Shown here one piece after another: positions 1-6,972 of a DNA stretch of 34,632 nt. The stretch spans positions 1-34,632 of the forward strand of contig JAOZUK010000033.1 of NCBI GenBank assembly GCA_029938715.1. Direction: 5' to 3'. A program made the translations under genes and the position numbers. Under the pieces are notes generated by a model. It worked only from the letters and a program-made list of their open reading frames with translations, searched no databases and was not told the DNA's origin. This DNA is from Bacteroidales bacterium. GTDB taxonomy: Bacteria > Bacteroidota > Bacteroidia > Bacteroidales > GCA-2748055. Numbering within the stretch: the first letter of the stretch is position 1; every line of letters starts with the position of its first letter.

Positions 1-10
1 GTTCACAAAC

Positions 11-31
11 TACAGTCGCTAAAGCGATGTA
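11..31. repeat. small imperfect hairpin at window start
   Basis: TACA-g-TCGCT, two A's, then AGCGA-TGTA can fold into a nine-pair stem with one bulged G. It lies directly before the heptamer repeat leading into the dihydroorotase gene. A similar short hairpin (GCTTGC-AAA-GCAAGC) follows that gene, so these may be small dispersed intergenic elements. No T run follows, so a terminator is not supported. Confidence 0.35.
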
Positions 32-65
32 AGTGGAAAGTGGAAAGTGGAAAGTATAAAGTCCA
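31..65 (+). repeat. tandem heptamer AAGTNNA, five copies
   Basis: Five consecutive 7-bp units occupy the leader just before the dihydroorotase ATG: AAGTGGA three times, then AAGTATA and AAGTCCA. The last unit ends four bases before the start codon. On the minus strand, AAGTATA-AAGT units recur at 17291-17315, so this may be a dispersed simple-repeat family. Copy-number slippage here would alter the leader, not the protein. Confidence 0.7.
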
Positions 66-69
66 AAAG

Positions 70-1419
70 ATGAATAACTACTTGATTAGGAACGCGAAGA
101 TTGTAAATAAAGGGAGTATCACCCATGGGTTTGTGCTGGTTCGGGGGGGAATTATTCGTGCTGTAGCTAAAGGGGAACCCACTGCAGATCAGGATCAGGT
201 GGAAGTGATTGATGCCCATGGCAAATACCTGATTCCGGGGGTTATTGATGACCAGGTACATTTTCGTGAACCTGGGCTGACTCACAAAGCAGAGATTGCC
301 ACCGAGTCCAAAGCAGCTGTAGCCGGAGGGATCACCTCATTTATGGAGATGCCCAATACCAAACCACTGGCCACTTCCATAGAGGAGCTGGAAAAGAAGT
401 ATATACGGGCCTCCGAGGTCTCCTTGGCCAACTACTCGTTCTACCTGGGTGCGACCAATGACAATATGGAGGAAATTAAGAAGTTGGATCCAGCAAGCAA
501 TTGTGGAGTTAAAGTCTTCATGGGCTCTTCCACAGGCAATATGCTGGTAGACGATCCCCAGGCCCTTGAAAAGATATTCGCTGGTTCGCCTGTACTGGTT
601 GCCACCCACTGCGAAGATGAGGCTACCATTCAAAAGAATACCAAAGAGATACGAGAAATCTATGGGGAAGATGTACCGGTGAATCTTCATCCTCAAATCA
701 GGAGCGAAGAAGCTTGTTTCCTTTCAAGCTCTCTGGCAGTAGAACTGGCAAAGAAACATAATACCCGGTTGCATGTCCTCCACATATCTACAGCAAAGGA
801 ACTGGATCTATTTCAACAGGGAACCAACTTTGATAAGAAAAGGATAACTGCTGAGGTCTGTGTTCACCACCTCTGGTTCTGCGACAAAGATTATGAAAAA
901 AAAGGGACCCTGATCAAGTGGAATCCGGCAGTAAAAACTGAACATGACAGAGATTCGTTGCTGGCTGCCCTTTTAAATGATAAGCTGGATGTGGTTGCCA
1001 CCGATCATGCGCCGCATACCATTGAGGAGAAGCAGAGTAAGTACTTTCAGTCACCGTCCGGAGGTCCTTTGGTACAGCATTCCCTGGTGGCCATGCTTGA
1101 ATTGGTATACCAGAATAAGCTAAGCCTCGAGAAAGTAGTTGAAAAGATGTGCCATGCACCCGCCAGGCTTTTTAATGTGAAGGAACGGGGATTTATTGAA
1201 CCGGGATATAAAGCCGATTTGGTGCTTCTGGATAAAGATCAGGAGTGGACCGTGGCCCATAAAAATATCCTCTATAAATGTGGATGGTCACCCTTTACGG
1301 GAGAGACCTTTCATTGGAAGATTTCTCACACCTGGGTAAATGGAAAGCTGGTCTACAAGGAGGGATTGTTTAATGAGATGGTGCGTGGCGAAAGGTTGGG
1401 TTTTGATAGGAAAAGTTAG
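70..1419 (+). CDS. pyrC: dihydroorotase (class I, Bacteroidota type)
   Basis: This predicted cytoplasmic enzyme cyclises N-carbamoyl-aspartate to dihydroorotate in pyrimidine synthesis. The ATG at 70 (MNNYLIRNAKIV) is preferred; a GTG start at 40 would translate the heptamer repeat. The amidohydrolase signature is clear: DDQVHFREPGLTHKAE (61-76), GVKVFMGSSTGNM (146-158, K148 a possible carboxylated bridging lysine), H180 in VATHCEDE, H238 in LHVLHIST and the catalytic D312 in VVATDHAPHT. The first ligand of the usual HxH pair is glutamine (Q62), leaving H64; I believe other Bacteroidota homologues share this, but could not check. At 449 residues the length is normal. A non-catalytic dihydroorotase-like paralogue or another cyclic amidohydrolase is the alternative. 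Confidence 0.88.
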   Translation: MNNYLIRNAKIVNKGSITHGFVLVRGGIIRAVAKGEPTADQDQVEVIDAHGKYLIPGVIDDQVHFREPGLTHKAEIATESKAAVAGGITSFMEMPNTKPLATSIEELEKKYIRASEVSLANYSFYLGATNDNMEEIKKLDPASNCGVKVFMGSSTGNMLVDDPQALEKIFAGSPVLVATHCEDEATIQKNTKEIREIYGEDVPVNLHPQIRSEEACFLSSSLAVELAKKHNTRLHVLHISTAKELDLFQQGTNFDKKRITAEVCVHHLWFCDKDYEKKGTLIKWNPAVKTEHDRDSLLAALLNDKLDVVATDHAPHTIEEKQSKYFQSPSGGPLVQHSLVAMLELVYQNKLSLEKVVEKMCHAPARLFNVKERGFIEPGYKADLVLLDKDQEWTVAHKNILYKCGWSPFTGETFHWKISHTWVNGKLVYKEGLFNEMVRGERLGFDRKS

Positions 1420-1454
1420 TAGTTAATAGGTTAAAACGAAGTGAGCATATTAAC

Positions 1455-1469
1455 GCTTGCAAAGCAAGC
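1455..1469. repeat. short intergenic hairpin
   Basis: GCTTGC-AAA-GCAAGC is a perfect 6-bp stem with a 3-nt loop. It sits in the 64-bp gap between dihydroorotase and aldose 1-epimerase, 15 bases before the ATG. There is no T tract after it, so it is more likely a small repeat or leader hairpin than a terminator. Confidence 0.45.
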
Positions 1470-1483
1470 ATAAAATTACACCC

Positions 1484-2662
1484 ATGAACAAAAAGATTGT
1501 CGCAATATCAAACTTCCCTTTAATCATAGGAATTTCTCTGATTGCATCCCTGGTCATTTTAATATCGGGATGCAACTCAGGTAAAAAAGGCAGTGCTACG
1601 GCCGATCAGAAAAACCCCAAATGCAATGTGGAGAAATCTCTCTTTGGAATGACACCCGAGGGAGATTCTGTCTTGCTGTTTACCATGACAAATGAACAGG
1701 GAATTATAGCAAAAATAACTAACTACGGAGGGATAATAACCGAAATCCATACCCCCGACCGGGATGGGAAGATGGGTAACATTGTACTGGGATTTGACAA
1801 CCTGGATCAATACCTGGCAGGCCACCCCTACTTTGGTGCCCTGATCGGAAGATATGGGAACCGGATTGCCAACGCTCAGTTTTCTTTGGATGGGGAGACC
1901 TACCAACTTGCTGTAAACAATGGCAACAACTCCCTGCATGGAGGAATAATAGGATTTGACAAGGTCATCTGGGCTCCGGAAGTGATTGGTTGTGATGAGC
2001 GATCTGCATTAAAACTGACCTATACAAGTCCCGATGGAGAAGAGGGGTATCCAGGAAACCTGACTGTGGTGGTAACATATGAACTGCTTATGGATCAGCT
2101 TTTTGTTACCTATGAGGCCGAGACTGATAAAGCCACAGTTCTGAACCTGACCAACCATTCCTATTTCAACCTGGCAGGTGAAGGGACCATTTTGGATCAC
2201 ATTCTCTATATAAATGCCTCAAAGTACACTCCTGTTAATGATGAGTTGATACCCACCGGAGAGCTTGCCATTGTGGAGGGAACTCCATTCGATTTCAGGA
2301 AACCCTTTGTTATAGGTGAAAGAATTGCTGAAGTGGAGGGCGATCCGGGAGGTTATGATATCAACTACGTACTGGATGGCTCTTCTGATGATAGGGTGCT
2401 GGCAGCTAAAGTGATGGATCCAAAGAGTGGAAGGTTCTTTGAAGTATCCACCACCGAACCGGGTGTCCAGTTTTATACAAGTAATTTTCTGGATGGAACT
2501 CTGGTTTCAGGAAAATCCATATATGTAAAGTTCTCTGGCGTGTGCCTGGAAACCCAACATTTTCCTGATTCACCCAATCAGCCGGACTTTCCAACCACCA
2601 TACTGAGACCCGGAGAGAAATTTATATCCCAGACCATCTTTAAGTTTGGGGTGGAAGAGTAA
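1484..2662 (+). CDS. galM: aldose 1-epimerase (mutarotase), lipoprotein
   Basis: It interconverts alpha and beta anomers of aldoses. The ATG at 1484 (MNKKIVAIS) gives a signal peptide ending in a lipobox, LVILISGC, so the enzyme is predicted to be periplasmic or surface-anchored, as is common for Bacteroidota mutarotases acting on imported sugars. Family motifs are present: GALIGRYGNRI, NNGNNSLHGG, the catalytic histidine in LTNHSYFNLAG (H225), EPGVQFYTSNF and the catalytic base in CLETQHFPDSP (E356). The 392-residue length is normal for lipidated members. The Crp-type regulator gene starts 8 bases after its stop, so the two may be co-transcribed, although their functions do not obviously match. 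Confidence 0.93.
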   Translation: MNKKIVAISNFPLIIGISLIASLVILISGCNSGKKGSATADQKNPKCNVEKSLFGMTPEGDSVLLFTMTNEQGIIAKITNYGGIITEIHTPDRDGKMGNIVLGFDNLDQYLAGHPYFGALIGRYGNRIANAQFSLDGETYQLAVNNGNNSLHGGIIGFDKVIWAPEVIGCDERSALKLTYTSPDGEEGYPGNLTVVVTYELLMDQLFVTYEAETDKATVLNLTNHSYFNLAGEGTILDHILYINASKYTPVNDELIPTGELAIVEGTPFDFRKPFVIGERIAEVEGDPGGYDINYVLDGSSDDRVLAAKVMDPKSGRFFEVSTTEPGVQFYTSNFLDGTLVSGKSIYVKFSGVCLETQHFPDSPNQPDFPTTILRPGEKFISQTIFKFGVEE

Positions 2663-2670
2663 CCTTGTCT

Positions 2671-3291
2671 ATGAGCCCTGACCATCTTTTTTCCCTGTTT
2701 ACCTTCGAGAAGGAACTTCTGGAAGAAATTAATCATTCAGAAATCATCGAGATCGATCCGGGTACTGTAATCCTGAAGGAAAATGAATTTATTAAGGTTG
2801 TACCACTAGTTCTTGAAGGATCAATAAAGCTTCGGAAACTGGATCCCAGTGGCCGTGAGATAATATTTTATCACATTGAGCCGGGTGAAAGTTGTATACT
2901 CTCCATTACCTCCTGTGTAAATGGTAAGGAGAGTCAGGCAGAGGCAATTATTGAGAAGAAGACCCGACTGGTTGTGATTGAGGCTGAGAAAATCAGATCA
3001 TGGATGGACAGGTACCCCAGCTGGAGGAAATTTGTGATTAATTTGTACTATAACCGAATGGCTGAGCTAATGACACTGGTAGATCTGGTACTCTTTAAAA
3101 GTGTGGATGCAAGGCTAATCCAGCATCTGAAGGATCATGCTGTCAATAACGAGATTGAAATTACCCATCAGCAACTTGCCGGCGAACTGGGGACGGCCAG
3201 AGAGGTTATCTCCAGGTTGTTGAAGCAGATGGAAAGAGACCAGATGATCTCTCTGGAGAGAGGTAAGATCAAAATTATCAATCTATTGTGA
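2671..3291 (+). CDS. Crp/Fnr-family transcriptional regulator
   Basis: A 206-residue DNA-binding regulator: a cyclic-nucleotide-type beta-barrel sensor domain (about 1-115), a dimer helix (about 118-150) and a winged helix-turn-helix at 165-187 (THQQLAGELGTAREVISRLL). The recognition helix carries R177-E178-x-x-S-R182. The Arg-Glu...Arg pattern is the one E. coli CRP uses to read TGTGA, and three TGTGA-N6-TCACA-like sites lie just downstream (3286, 5491, 5562). There is no Fnr-type N-terminal cysteine cluster. Two cysteines (C75, C82) in the barrel are possible redox or metal sensors (inference). ATG 2671 is chosen over an upstream TTG at 2665. Its stop codon lies inside the first operator. 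Confidence 0.92.
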   Translation: MSPDHLFSLFTFEKELLEEINHSEIIEIDPGTVILKENEFIKVVPLVLEGSIKLRKLDPSGREIIFYHIEPGESCILSITSCVNGKESQAEAIIEKKTRLVVIEAEKIRSWMDRYPSWRKFVINLYYNRMAELMTLVDLVLFKSVDARLIQHLKDHAVNNEIEITHQQLAGELGTAREVISRLLKQMERDQMISLERGKIKIINLL

Positions 3292-3303
3292 CTCTGGTCA
3301 CAA
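3286..3303 (+). promoter_or_regulatory. Crp-type operator 1 (upstream of DUF2892 gene)
   Basis: TTGTGACTCTGGTCACAA is a perfect dyad with 7-bp arms (8 if the flanking A/T pair is counted) and matches TGTGA-N6-TCACA. It overlaps the stop codon of the regulator gene. Its centre (3294.5) is 30.5 bp before a consensus -7 box at 3325, which is class II activator spacing (about -41.5/-42.5). Confidence 0.85.
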
Positions 3304-3324
3304 TGTTCATGCAAATTGTGAAGC

Positions 3325-3332
3325 TATTTTTG
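3325..3332 (+). promoter_or_regulatory. -7 promoter element TATTTTTG
   Basis: This is a perfect match to the Bacteroidota TAnnTTTG element, 24 bases before the DUF2892 start codon. No -33 TTTG is obvious, which fits an activator-dependent promoter served by the operator at 3286-3303. Confidence 0.7.
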
Positions 3333-3355
3333 CACTAAATAAAAATTATTTAGTT

Positions 3356-3541
3356 ATGAAAAAGAACATAGGAATATCAGACAGATGGGTTCGTATTGTA
3401 ATTGGTCTGGCCATTGGTGCCGCCGGACTCTATTTTAAATCCTGGTGGGGACTGGTTGGGTTAATTCCCCTATCAACAGCACTCATAAGGACCTGCCCCC
3501 TATACCTTCCATTTAGAATTTCAACCAGAAGTACCAAATAA
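3356..3541 (+). CDS. DUF2892 (YgaP-like) small membrane protein
   Basis: A 61-residue protein with the pattern of the DUF2892/YgaP transmembrane family. An N-terminal MKKNIGISDRWVRIVIGL leads into a helical hairpin of about 14-30 and 32-46 around a SWWGLVGLIPL turn, followed by a conserved cysteine in RTCPLYLPF. In YgaP this domain follows a rhodanese domain; here it stands alone. It is encoded directly behind the Crp-type regulator and its promoter carries the best operator copy, so it is probably a target of that regulator. Its molecular role is unknown. A strong terminator follows. Confidence 0.85.
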   Translation: MKKNIGISDRWVRIVIGLAIGAAGLYFKSWWGLVGLIPLSTALIRTCPLYLPFRISTRSTK

Positions 3542-3573
3542 TTATACCGGGTTGTATCTGAGGTTTATAAGTT

Positions 3574-3604
3574 AAGCCATCTCGTATGAGGTGGCTTTTT
3601 CTTT
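3574..3604 (+). terminator. rho-independent terminator after DUF2892 gene
   Basis: AAGCCATCTC and GAGGTGGCTT form a 10-bp stem (one G-T pair) with a GTAT loop, followed by TTTTTCTTT. The placement, 32 bases after the stop codon, fits. Confidence 0.85.
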
Positions 3605-3610
3605 GAAGGA

Positions 3611-3642
3611 ATGAGAGGGTGCCCGAATGAACACCCTCTCAT
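3611..3642 (-). terminator. terminator hairpin for the convergent T9SS gene
   Basis: A perfect 11-bp stem (ATGAGAGGGTG / CACCCTCTCAT) with a 10-nt loop lies 28 bases past the stop of the minus-strand gene. The downstream T tract on that strand is weak (TCCTT), but the neighbouring hairpin at 3574 also reads into A/T on this side, so the pair probably ends transcription both ways. Confidence 0.65.
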
Positions 3643-3670
3643 CTAATCAAAAAATCAACTAATCGGAATT

Positions 3671-5365
3671 TTACCTCTTCACAAACCGGCTGAAATGAAC
3701 TTCTCTATCGATTGTTCTTACCTCAATTAAGTACACTCCCGGATTAATTCCCTTCAGTGTCATCTCGTATGTCCGGGCCTGAATGCCTGTTGATGTATTG
3801 ATCCGGGCACCCATAATGTTTATTAAGGATACAGATTCAATGACATCATCAGACCTGATGGTCAGCTTATTGAGGGCGGGATTGGGATATAATTCAAACC
3901 CGGTTGACTCAGTAAAATTTTCAACAACACTCACCAAAGGAGCCTCTAAGCCCTGTACTGCCACCGGCCAAACTCCCGGACTTGGCACGGAGACACCAGT
4001 GGCATCGCCCCTTAATGATTCTTCTCCAAAATAGTAGAGGGGCCAGCCGTTGTAGGTTAACTGTGAACGACCAAATACATCAATGGTCCCGAACATAGAT
4101 TTGTCAAGTGTTGAAGCCACTCCCTTGAGTTCCTCCTCATATATGGGCCACACAGAGTTATTACTGAAATCTGATTTTGTGAAGTTGTTCTGCTCATATG
4201 TGTCATTGATGAAAATATAGATCGTTCGACCATACTCATCCACAAAATACTGAACAATCTCTTCTCCGGGCTCATAGTTGCTGTTGTATGCAACTCCATC
4301 CTTTCCAATAAGAGGGCCATTCATCAACATAATGGTATAATCGGGCTTTGCCACAAACCAGACATTCCCAACAGCCTCACCTTTTGTTTCTCCGGGATTC
4401 AGGTCATTCGCCCAGTAGTAGAGCGGCCAGCCGTTGTAGGTGGTTTGCATTCCACCCTCTGGATGCTCAATTACGCCAAAGTCAGCCATATCGAGTCCAT
4501 CTCCCGGCTCCGGATCCTCCACATAAAATAGTGGCCAGTTATCCACACACACCCCGGTACATAATGAAGTATCCGGAAGGGCATCTTTGGTGAAATAGTA
4601 GAGCGTAAATCCAAAGGCGTCGGTGAGGATTGTTCCCAGCTCAGAATCTTCAGCAAGCATTATGTCTGGCCCCAATGATGACTGAATATCTGTGAAATTC
4701 GTGTTGTGATTGAACTCCACTTCCATATTTCCCATGGCTTCTCCTGCTTCAATTCTCCAGGCATGATCGGTGGGTGGGACATCATACATGCCATTTCCAT
4801 TGTGATCAGCATAGAAATCAACCACATACATGTTTCCAGATTCGATTACAGTAGATTTAATCTGGAAATCGGCATCCTCAATTTTGGGAATAACTATGGT
4901 GTCCATGGTTTCCATTGTAGATAAATCTCTCACATACAGGGTAAACATTTGTCCCACATGTGGAGTCATCCCGAAAAAGCTCACCGTCAGAGTATCGGGA
5001 GAGGGTTCAATAACACTCACAATTCCAACCATTCCAAGACTTACATGCGGATCACACTGGTAATCATACAATCCAGGCATTGTAAAGACATAGCTGTATA
5101 CCCAGCCACTTCCCACATCATTGCCGAAGGACTCAGGATTGGACGGGAATTTAGATTTCAAACCATTTACGTTGTGCCGGCCTTCAGAATTGGTCCAGAC
5201 CACCGTATCCCCCACATGAATGGAAATTGCATCAGGAGTAAATACGTTACTGGTGACATCCACCACATGGGATGTTTGAGCGTTTGCAGCCATTTGCAAT
5301 CCAGCTGCTAACATAAGAATCCAGATTCCCTGGATCCTGATTGATTTGGTAAATACTTTTTTCAT
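3671..5365 (-). CDS. secreted plastocyanin-like / PF03640-repeat protein with T9SS sorting domain
   Basis: 564 residues. A signal peptide (1-30) is followed by a cupredoxin domain (about 31-120) with a full type 1 copper set: H64, C104, H107 and M112. A 120-220 domain contains DHNGNGMYD. Then come four copies of the GxxLYxFxxD-like motif of the PF03640/COG4315 secreted-repeat family: GFTLYYFTKD (~252), GWPLYYWAND (~313), GRTIYIFIND (~380) and GWPLYYFGEE (~440). A C-terminal T9SS type A domain (~490-564, LYPNPALNKL...FSRFVKR) completes it. It is probably a surface-exposed copper electron-transfer or copper-binding protein; the substrate is unknown. It is transcribed away from the cytochrome gene, each side with its own Crp-type operator. 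I have not seen this domain order named before. Confidence 0.85.
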   Translation of the reverse strand: MKKVFTKSIRIQGIWILMLAAGLQMAANAQTSHVVDVTSNVFTPDAISIHVGDTVVWTNSEGRHNVNGLKSKFPSNPESFGNDVGSGWVYSYVFTMPGLYDYQCDPHVSLGMVGIVSVIEPSPDTLTVSFFGMTPHVGQMFTLYVRDLSTMETMDTIVIPKIEDADFQIKSTVIESGNMYVVDFYADHNGNGMYDVPPTDHAWRIEAGEAMGNMEVEFNHNTNFTDIQSSLGPDIMLAEDSELGTILTDAFGFTLYYFTKDALPDTSLCTGVCVDNWPLFYVEDPEPGDGLDMADFGVIEHPEGGMQTTYNGWPLYYWANDLNPGETKGEAVGNVWFVAKPDYTIMLMNGPLIGKDGVAYNSNYEPGEEIVQYFVDEYGRTIYIFINDTYEQNNFTKSDFSNNSVWPIYEEELKGVASTLDKSMFGTIDVFGRSQLTYNGWPLYYFGEESLRGDATGVSVPSPGVWPVAVQGLEAPLVSVVENFTESTGFELYPNPALNKLTIRSDDVIESVSLINIMGARINTSTGIQARTYEMTLKGINPGVYLIEVRTIDREVHFSRFVKR

Positions 5366-5461
5366 AATCTATCACTTTTAAATAAACATAAGAACTTCGA
5401 ACTTCACTGGTGAAGTGACTGGTGGAAAGATGATTACTGGAGAAAGATATAATGTATGAAG

Positions 5462-5469
5462 TAAAAGTA
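5462..5469 (-). promoter_or_regulatory. -7 promoter element TACTTTTA (leftward)
   Basis: On the minus strand this matches TAnnTTTG except for the last base. It lies 30.5 bp from the centre of the operator at 5491-5508, the same distance as in the other two promoters of the set. Confidence 0.6.
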
Positions 5470-5490
5470 TCAGGAAATTGTATAGATATA

Positions 5491-5508
5491 GTGTAACCAG
5501 GGTCACAA
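5491..5508 (-). promoter_or_regulatory. Crp-type operator 2 (upstream of plastocyanin-like gene)
   Basis: On the minus strand TTGTGACCCTGGTTACAC differs from operator 1 at three of 18 positions and keeps TGTGA on the promoter-distal side. The shared CTGG core suggests common ancestry or a wider recognition sequence than TGTGA alone. Confidence 0.75.
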
Positions 5509-5561
5509 TGGCATGCCGATAAACTGTTAATTTTGTGTTAATTAATAAGTTACGAGGTCAT

Positions 5562-5579
5562 TTGTGACTCTGGTTACAT
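5562..5579 (+). promoter_or_regulatory. Crp-type operator 3 (upstream of cytochrome gene)
   Basis: TTGTGACTCTGGTTACAT differs from operator 1 at two of 18 positions, both in the promoter-proximal arm. Its centre (5570.5) is 30.5 bp before the -7 box at 5601. Confidence 0.8.
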
Positions 5580-5600
5580 TAATTCCTCTTACAAATTCTC

Positions 5601-5608
5601 TAATTTTA
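5601..5608 (+). promoter_or_regulatory. -7 promoter element TAATTTTA (rightward)
   Basis: It matches TAnnTTTG except for the final base and is spaced from operator 3 exactly as in the sister promoters. The predicted transcript starts near 5612, giving a leader of about 65 bases. Confidence 0.6.
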
Positions 5609-5677
5609 CCATTAACACCTCTTCCCAATACAATCCTTCAGGTTTTGATCCTGTGAATCACTCATGAATTAACAACC

Positions 5678-6043
5678 ATGAAAAAAAACATCATTTTTCT
5701 CCTTATCTACATAGCTGTTTATGGATGCTACTGGGAGAATCAGGAGGCCCTCTATCCCGTAGATCAGTTTTGTGATACAGCTTTCGTCTCTTTTTCCGGG
5801 GATATTCTTCCGATCCTGACCAACAACTGCTTCTCCTGCCATAGCAACTCCAATGCGCCTGAAAATGCCTTTGGCATCACCCTTGAAGATCATGTGGATG
5901 TTTCTGCCTCCGCAATCCTTATTATCGGGGCCATCAATCACCTGGAGGGCTTCCCTCAGATGCCAAAAAACGGTGTCAAACTGGATACATGTAAAATCAA
6001 GGTTTTTGAGGCCTGGGAAAACCAGGGCAGCCTTGATAACTGA
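5678..6043 (+). CDS. monoheme c-type cytochrome-like lipoprotein
   Basis: 121 residues. The N-terminus (MKKNIIFLLIYIAVYGC) has a lipoprotein signal with cysteine at residue 17. A single heme-binding CxxCH is seen in NNCFSCHSN, and GFPQMPKNG supplies the likely distal methionine ligand. DILPILTNNCFSCH is typical of the small periplasmic cytochromes of Bacteroidota that precede surface electron-transfer or oxidase components. It is first in a + strand set with the DUF5777 (26-base gap) and YceI-like genes, behind Crp-type operator 3. It probably carries electrons in the periplasm; the partner is unknown. Confidence 0.85.
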   Translation: MKKNIIFLLIYIAVYGCYWENQEALYPVDQFCDTAFVSFSGDILPILTNNCFSCHSNSNAPENAFGITLEDHVDVSASAILIIGAINHLEGFPQMPKNGVKLDTCKIKVFEAWENQGSLDN

Positions 6044-6069
6044 TCCTTCCCAATATAAATATATTGATC

Positions 6070-6972
6070 ATGAGAGATAATAAAATATACCTACTCTTAT
6101 TCTTGATATTAGCTTCCTTCCAGGTTTCTGGTCAGGATCTGGAATCCATGCTTGAAGGGCAGATGGAAAAGACCACAGATTATACTTTTGCCACCTTTAA
6201 GTCAACCCGTATTCTGAATGGTCATTCCATTGAACACCTTGAAGAGGGTCAGCTTGATTTCAGAATCTCCCACAGGTTTGGACGGATCAACTCGGGTGCT
6301 TACGAGTTTTTTGGGCTGGATCAGGCACATATTCATTTAAGCCTGGAATATGGGATTAAGGATTGGATCATGGTAGGACTGGGCAGAGGTACCTTTGAAA
6401 AAACTGTGGATGGGTTTACAAAAATCAAATTACTCCGGCAATCAAAAGGAGTAAAGAGCTCACCGGTATCCATTTCAATCATGTCTGGAATTTATGTCAA
6501 TGGACTGCGTTGGGAGGATAGAGAAAGAGACAATTACTTTTGGCAACGACTTGATTTTGTGCACCAAATAATGATAGCTAGGAAGTTCAGCCCGGGTTTT
6601 TCTTTGCAATTAACCCCCTCCTATCTTCACCGTAACATGGTGGAAACAGCTAACGATCCAAATGATATTTTTTCCATTGGGGCAGGTTCAAGGTTGAAGC
6701 TCACCAAAAGACTCTCTATCAATGCGGAGTACTTCTATCTTTTTAAACCTGACAATGATCTGCTGTCCACCGAAATTTACAATCCGTTTTCACTGGGGCT
6801 CGATATTGAGACCGGTGGGCATGTCTTCCACATCATATTAACAAACTCTGTGGGAATGCGTGAAAACGGATTTCTTGGCCATACCACTGGCAGCTGGCTC
6901 AATGGAGATATTCATCTGGGATTCAACATCTCCAGGATATTTCAGCTAAAAAAAAATGAAAACTATCAATGA
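6070..6972 (+). CDS. DUF5777 family beta-barrel-like protein
   Basis: 300 residues with a signal peptide (MRDNKIYLLLFLILASFQVSGQ). The body alternates short beta stretches, with features of DUF5777: LEEGQLDFRISHRFGRINSGAYEFFGLDQAHIHLSLEYGIKDWIMVGLGRG. An outer-membrane barrel is likely; the function is not established. The ATG at 6070 is preferred over a TTG at 6064. Its stop overlaps the YceI-like start (ATGA), indicating translational coupling. Family genes commonly accompany YceI and small cytochromes (recollection), in keeping with this operon. Confidence 0.8.
   Translation: MRDNKIYLLLFLILASFQVSGQDLESMLEGQMEKTTDYTFATFKSTRILNGHSIEHLEEGQLDFRISHRFGRINSGAYEFFGLDQAHIHLSLEYGIKDWIMVGLGRGTFEKTVDGFTKIKLLRQSKGVKSSPVSISIMSGIYVNGLRWEDRERDNYFWQRLDFVHQIMIARKFSPGFSLQLTPSYLHRNMVETANDPNDIFSIGAGSRLKLTKRLSINAEYFYLFKPDNDLLSTEIYNPFSLGLDIETGGHVFHIILTNSVGMRENGFLGHTTGSWLNGDIHLGFNISRIFQLKKNENYQ

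Larger units (their letters stand above)
5366..5677. promoter_or_regulatory. 312-bp divergent regulatory region
   Basis: No gene is present. It holds two outward-facing Crp-type promoters: operator 5491-5508 with -7 box 5462-5469 for the leftward T9SS gene, and operator 5562-5579 with -7 box 5601-5608 for the rightward cytochrome gene. Operator centres are 71 bp apart. The leftward leader is about 90 bases and the rightward one about 65; a short dyad (ACTTCACTGGTGAAGT, 5401-5416) lies in the leftward leader. Confidence 0.75.

Noticed and set aside
3671-5365. Assigning the copper protein as azurin or nitrite reductase
   Set aside because: Only one type 1 site is present, with no type 2 copper ligands, and the repeats belong to the PF03640 type; a specific enzyme name is not supported.
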